Positions 6,312 through 10,470 of a stretch of 10,470 bases of DNA are shown here, one piece after another. Position numbers and translations under genes: made by a program. Under the pieces are notes generated by a model. The model searched no databases and was not told the origin of the DNA. It worked only from the letters and a program-made list of their open reading frames with translations. Each line of letters opens with the position of its first letter. Position 1 is the stretch's first letter. Origin of the DNA: Gryganskiella cystojenkinii (taxonomy: Eukaryota > Mortierellomycota > Mortierellomycetes > Mortierellales > Mortierellaceae); contig JAAAIG010000493.1 in the NCBI GenBank assembly GCA_015852425.1, positions 1 to 10,470 on the forward strand, written 5' to 3'.

Positions 6312-9165
6312 ATGGCACCCTCGGATATGCCACATTACCTCCACCCGGACTTTGACCCTTGGTCAATCAAGATGGATCTAATCAGAGAAATCCTTCTCCA
6401 GCACCACGTCCAGACACCCACAGGCTCGGTCAAGAAACAACAACTCGTCGACCTCTTCAACGAACACATCAAACCCCAGGTACCCGAGCTGGATCGCAAC
6501 TCGAAAGAAGCCCAGGACGAATCTGATGCATCACCCCCACCAGCACCTGCTCGTTTGTCAAGGTCAAAGTCGACAACAGCGACGCGTAAACCTAAAGTCA
6601 AGGAGGACGCGACAACCGAAACCAAGCCAACGGCGACCAAACCACGACTGGGACGATCTGCAAGCAGACAATCCTTGGCAACAGAGGAGGAACTCGCAAA
6701 GGAGCCCGTGAAAGAGGTATACTCTTTTGCTGTCTCTTTGTAATGTTTTTGTTTGTTTCTGTTCATTCGACATTCCCCACGCGACAATGTTTTCATAGAC
6801 ATTTCTCCAAATGACTTCATTAGGTTAAGCTCAAGAGAAGCAACAGTCGAGCCAAGATGTCGACGGCCAAGAGTGACAATGAGTCAAAGACCGAGGATAC
6901 CCCTACAAGAGGCAGAGGCAGACTTGCGCGACGAGCCACTTTACTCAGCGATGAGGACAATGAGGTTCCCGCAAGGTCGTCAGACAAGGTAATTCTCATT
7001 TGAGAAGCCACTCTTTTATCTCGGGACAATTTTTTTTTTCATAGCTAATATCCGAATTCTTTCCTTTTGTTTGGTAGAAGGAGACAAAGTCCAGAAAGAA
7101 GGTCGTTGACAAGAGCAATTTCTCGGACGAGAACCCATTCCAGAGCGAAAGTGAATCGGATCGCAGGCGATCTAGATCTCGCGATACCACCTCGGCTCGA
7201 TCTGTCACTCGATCCCAATCAAGAACCCGTCAGTCTACTCGAAAGCCATTAGGCATAGATAAGGACACCACCACCGGAACAAAGGATCATGTCTTTAAGA
7301 TTCCAGACGGACCTGCATTCTCTCACTTCATGCGATCCACGCCTTCAAAGTCTAATGCAGCAAGATCGACCACCCCATCGTCAGTGGCGCAGTCTACACC
7401 TCGACGATTGTCTGTCTCAGATATGCCAGAGCCTAAAGCGCTTCATCTGAACTCTTCTGAAGAACGTCTGAGTGCAAGATTCACCAAGGGCGACCTGCAA
7501 CGCTTCCTTGGCCCAGCCCTAGTCGCCCTCTCAGCTATCCTTCTTTCATACGGTGTTTGGTACAGGCAGACCAGGATCGAAGTCGGTTTCTGCACACCTG
7601 CAACCACGCAAAAGTCCACGGGTAAGAACGATTTACTTTTCGCGATTTTGATGTCTGCAATCAAACTTGCATCTAGAACTAACATATAAATATATATCTG
7701 TTCTCTTTGTCTGTAGCATGGTACTACCCTTCCTGTATCCCCTGCCCTGATCACGCGACCTGCATATCCTCGGATGTGCAGCCGATTTGTCCACCAGAGT
7801 ATATCTTGAAGCCTCAATTGTTCAGCTTTGGTAACCTGCTTCCGCTCTCACCGGTCTGCGTGCTGAATAAGGCCAAGGAGTATCAGAGTCTTCAGGTTGC
7901 GGATACCGCTGAGAAGCTTTTGCACAACCATGCCGGCAATATCGAGTGCAGCATGACCAGGGACTCATTCCCTGCTAATAGCGCGGGTTATCGTGCGCGT
8001 CGAGGAATCACAGTGGACGATTTGCGTCATCAGCTCGAGCAGCTGAAGTCGGTAAGAATCGTTTTTGTATTTTTTTTGTTTATCTCATTGGCTCTGTCAT
8101 CAAAAGAAAATACGTTTGCTGTAGCTGTTGTTAAAATATATTACTTTTTTATGACCACTTTTGATTAGGATTCGGTTTCAGACGAGGATTTTTCTCAATA
8201 CTGGGATCTGGCGTTGCGGGAGCTCAGACGTCGACCCAACAAGGTCTCCTTTGAGGAAGGTGTTTACAAGTAAGAACTCAACTTTTTATTTCAACTGCTT
8301 AATGGATTGACCTTTACCGCCTACCTTTCTAAGTCTCTCTACCTCCTGTCAATACTAGCGAGGATATTCTCAGATCCCTCAAGCCCAGTAGATCGTTGGG
8401 TTGCATAGCTCGACAGGCTCTCATCGGATTGATTCTCAAGTTCAAGCTTGTTCTTGGAGGTACGAATATTTATTCCGCCTCATGTTCCTACTTCCTGAGG
8501 CGCGGGGCTTTAAAAAAACTACTAATCGAAAAAAAAATGCTGTTCGCGTTGTAATAGCTCTGTTACTTAGTGCTGCTGCTGGACTCGTCGTCAAGAATTA
8601 CATTACCCGCAGACGTAAGGCATCGAGGGTTATCAACGGTCTTGTCCAGAACGTCTTGACCAAACTCTCCGACCAGGCTCACTACTATTATGTGGACCCG
8701 GTCATCTACCCAGAGCCATATTTGCCCCAGATGCACCTGCGCGATGTCCTCTTGGCCGATGTACACTCTCCTTCTCAGCGACAGGAGATCTGGGATAACG
8801 TAAGCGCTGCTGTGGAGAGAAACTCAAACGTCCGAACCAGCTCCCAAGAATACCGCGGTGAGCCCCATCGCGTTTGGGAGTGGGTTGGCGCCTCGGGTGT
8901 CTTGAGCGATCAGGCTGCTGGCCACCGTGGCGGTCATCATCGCCACCACATTCACCATGGTCGCCAGAACGCCAGTGGAGACAATGGTTACTCTGATATT
9001 GGAGGCACCAGCTATGGAACCCGAGGTGTTCCCAAGATCGCTCCACGCACAGGACCTAACGGCAGCTTTTTTGGTATCAGACGTCAGGATTCAGAGTACA
9101 TGAACCCGACCAACCCACTCTATCCATCCCTTCCTCAGGACTATGCGACCTTCTCGCAGGAATAG
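6312..9165 (+). CDS. SRC1: Src1/Heh1/Lem2-family inner nuclear membrane protein (HeH + MSC domain), seven exons
   Basis: My model joins 6312-6716, 6824-6988, 7078-7621, 7717-8051, 8169-8269, 8359-8459 and 8558-9165, giving 752 residues with every junction GT...AG and in frame. Residues 15-55 form the helix-extension-helix fold (DPWSIKMDLIREILLQHHV...KKQQLVDLFNEHI) that binds chromatin. A long basic Ser/Arg/Thr-rich nucleoplasmic linker follows (about 60-330). TM1 is about 333-352 (FLGPALVALSAILLSYGVW). The perinuclear-space domain (about 353-535) has at least seven Cys, e.g. SCIPCPDHATC. TM2 is about 540-562 (LVLGALLLSAAAGLVV). A winged-helix MSC domain (570-661, ending RVWEWVG) and a Gly/His-rich tail follow. 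Family members anchor heterochromatin, telomeres and rDNA at the envelope and recruit Cmp7/Chm7 ESCRT for envelope repair. Length fits yeast Heh1 (834) and fission yeast Lem2 (688). ATG 6312 has A at -3 and G at +4. Paralogue identity (Heh1 or Heh2) is not settled. Confidence 0.92.
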
Positions 9166-9269
9166 GTCTTTACATCTACTCATATTGCATGTGAGACCAT
9201 CTTCACAATCTTTGTCATTACGCTTCACCCTTCGGAAGTACCTTTCTTATAACTTTCTTATTTTTGGGC

Positions 9270-9275
9270 AATAAA
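9270..9275 (+). terminator. Polyadenylation signal AATAAA of the Src1-type gene
   Basis: AATAAA 105 bp past the TAG at 9163-9165, after a T-rich stretch. A 3' UTR of about 120-140 nt would result. Confidence 0.5.
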
Positions 9276-9927
9276 TGACTACCTGGACATCCAATTACTG
9301 TGCTACTTTCCTACGGAGAATCTCTTTGAATCCTGGCAAAAGTATTCGGTTTGCATGGTTCTTCTCTCCTCAAGCTCCTCTTTCAAATCCTATCCCCCTT
9401 TTTGTTCTCTCACCCTCTGCCCAAATCCAACATCTACTCCTCACTCCCCCTTTCTATTCTTTTGCTATGCAACGGACACCTGGTCTTGCATCAGCGACAT
9501 CCAGTATTGAATGCGGCTCACTATTTGCCTAGTGGTCATCATCGGTTAGCTCCACGAGGAGTTGGTACTGTCCGCCGTCAAATTCGACAGTCCGACCCAG
9601 GACTGTCGCGAGGATCACGACCGTGACCAACGAGGCAAGGACAGGACTATGACTTCACGTAAATGAGGGCCGCTCCAACTTTGTTCGAATACAATTAACA
9701 GGCCTTATGAGTAGCAAGCACTTGGTATGGCATAAAATTGCATAAAAAACAGTTACTGGAGTATTCTGAGCCCTCAAAGTGACGACTTGTAAGCGCTCTG
9801 CTCAGGGTTCCGCAGTTCAGCTTTCGCGGTTGCTATATCATCCTCAGAACTAGATTATCGGGGGGATGACAACAGCGGGTGCGCAACTCGGCTCTTTTCT
9901 TTCTTCTTACTTGCATATTTCACTTTC
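9276..9927. other. Convergent intergenic region, no gene supported
   Basis: Lies between the 3' ends of the Src1-type gene and the ceramidase gene. C/T-rich runs cover 9360-9470. Frames open around 9275-9626 are of low complexity and not protein-like. A perfect inverted repeat is present at 9585-9608 (separate entry). Confidence 0.4.
9585..9608. repeat. Perfect 9-bp inverted repeat (hairpin potential)
   Basis: CGACAGTCC (9585-9593) and GGACTGTCG (9600-9608) are exact reverse complements around a 6-base loop GACCCA. A related TACTGTCCG stands just upstream at about 9566-9574. It lies in neither predicted transcript by my 3'-end estimates. Confidence 0.75.
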
Positions 9928-9933
9928 TTTATT
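9928..9933 (-). terminator. AATAAA candidate for the ceramidase gene
   Basis: AATAAA on the minus strand, only about 14 bp past the TAA at 9947-9949. It is close, but followed by an AT-rich stretch; a more distal signal could be used instead. Confidence 0.3.
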
Positions 9934-9946
9934 ATCCTTTTCTTTC

Positions 9947-10404
9947 TTACAATGCTTTCTTACGTGCCACAGCACCCTCCAACGTCAACGCAGGCGCGAA
10001 CCCCTTCCAAAGATAAACCGAGGGCGTCTTGCCCCTCTCCACAAAATGTTGGAACGCGACCAGCAATGTCGTGAAATAAACACCTGTGATCGAGAACACG
10101 TGCCACCAAGCATGGAGTTGAGGATTCCAGCGCAAGACCGAATTGGGTCCGACACCATTGATAAACTCGCAAAGATGCAAATCAATCAACCAGATCGTCA
10201 CTGCGAATGCGTACACCCCGAGAGCGCGCTGGATTAGCCATGCAGAATCGTTCGAGTTCCCACGAGTGGCAATCTGAGATTTTTGCTTTTGGTGCAAGGT
10301 CGTGGTCAAGAAGACGATTATGAGCTGAAGGATGCCAAAGGAGGCTTGGAATGTGTAGAATTGTAATTTGCCGCCAAAGAGTGAGACGACGGTTGTGGTC
10401 ATTG
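9947..10404 (-). CDS. YPC1: Alkaline ceramidase (Ypc1/Ydc1/ACER family), last exon
   Basis: Partial gene: about 152 C-terminal residues. The motif HAWWH (10100-10114) matches the paired zinc-ligand histidines (H-x-x-x-H) of alkaline ceramidases, and WLID upstream matches the conserved Asp-bearing helix. At least three membrane helices are visible: TFQASFGILQLIIVFLTTTL, ALGVYAFAVTIWLIDLHLC and VFSITGVYFTTLLVAF. Family members sit in the ER/Golgi membrane and hydrolyse ceramide to sphingoid base and fatty acid (in yeast, phyto- or dihydroceramide, with reverse activity). The C-terminus ends with a basic tail (VARKKAL). I set the 5' boundary at 10404 because the minus strand there reads TTTTTCGCACTAG, a good acceptor. 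The frame is also open to ATG 10463-10465, but the residues it would add are not membrane-protein-like. The upstream exons with the first zinc His lie outside the window. The exact yeast orthologue (YPC1 or YDC1) cannot be told. Confidence 0.85.
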
Positions 10405-10470
10405 CTAGTGCGAAAAAGGGACAGTTCGAGTTGTGAGCAATTATTTTTTGCTGGTTTTCATCCATAGACA

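Noticed and set aside
7443..7817. Minus-strand open frame across exon 3 and exon 4 of the Src1-type gene
   Set aside because: Antisense shadow; the plus strand there encodes TM1 and the Cys-rich domain.
8401..8557. Single open frame from 8401 running into the last Src1 exon
   Set aside because: Its first part reads exon 6 in the wrong frame and intron 6. Splicing 8460-8557 restores the conserved TM2 sequence.
10405..10465. ATG at 10465 as the start of the ceramidase
   Set aside because: Known ceramidases have further N-terminal helices and the first zinc ligand upstream, and a good 3' splice acceptor lies at 10405-10406.

Overview
The window looks like nuclear DNA of a filamentous fungus. 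Genes are split by short GT...AG introns of about 85-117 bp with T-rich 3' ends. Promoters carry TATA boxes, leaders are CA-rich, AATAAA signals lie downstream of stops, and the best gene is a HeH/MSC inner nuclear membrane protein of fungal type. Intron style, base composition and protein character fit an early-diverging lineage such as Mortierellomycota or Mucoromycota. That placement is inference, not proof.

Layout. (1) 1-354, minus: the 5' end of a polytopic membrane protein, possibly the TMD0 of an ABCC-type ABC transporter, cut by the window edge, with a TATA box near 515. (2) 1342-2277, minus: an intact, intronless 311-residue NAD(P)-dependent beta-hydroxyacid dehydrogenase. Its TATA box abuts a perfect 10-bp palindrome, and an AATAAA lies downstream. 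(3) 2.6-6.0 kb: an accessory, gene-poor stretch. It holds two 97.7%-identical direct repeats of about 175 bp, a plus-strand decayed or multi-frame gene with pieces resembling a GCR1_C DNA-binding domain (3191-4206), and a minus-strand decayed coding unit (about 4560-5990). The latter's reading frame jumps and carries stops, and it contains a 15-bp minisatellite (DDDDK repeats on the minus strand) and a CAG/CAA tract. (4) 6312-9165, plus: a seven-exon gene for a 752-residue Src1/Heh1/Lem2-family inner nuclear membrane protein. All exon joins keep frame. (5) 9947-10404, minus: the last exon of an alkaline ceramidase (Ypc1/Ydc1/ACER family) with the HAWWH zinc-ligand motif, running out of the window upstream.

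The genes do not form an operon or an obvious pathway. Src1 and the ceramidase are convergent, with about 780 bp between their stop codons. No RNA gene, CRISPR array or intact transposon was seen. I did not find a clear undescribed system. The most promising unexplained material is the 2.6-6.0 kb block, where several protein-like pieces without a recognised family sit beside a duplicated repeat.
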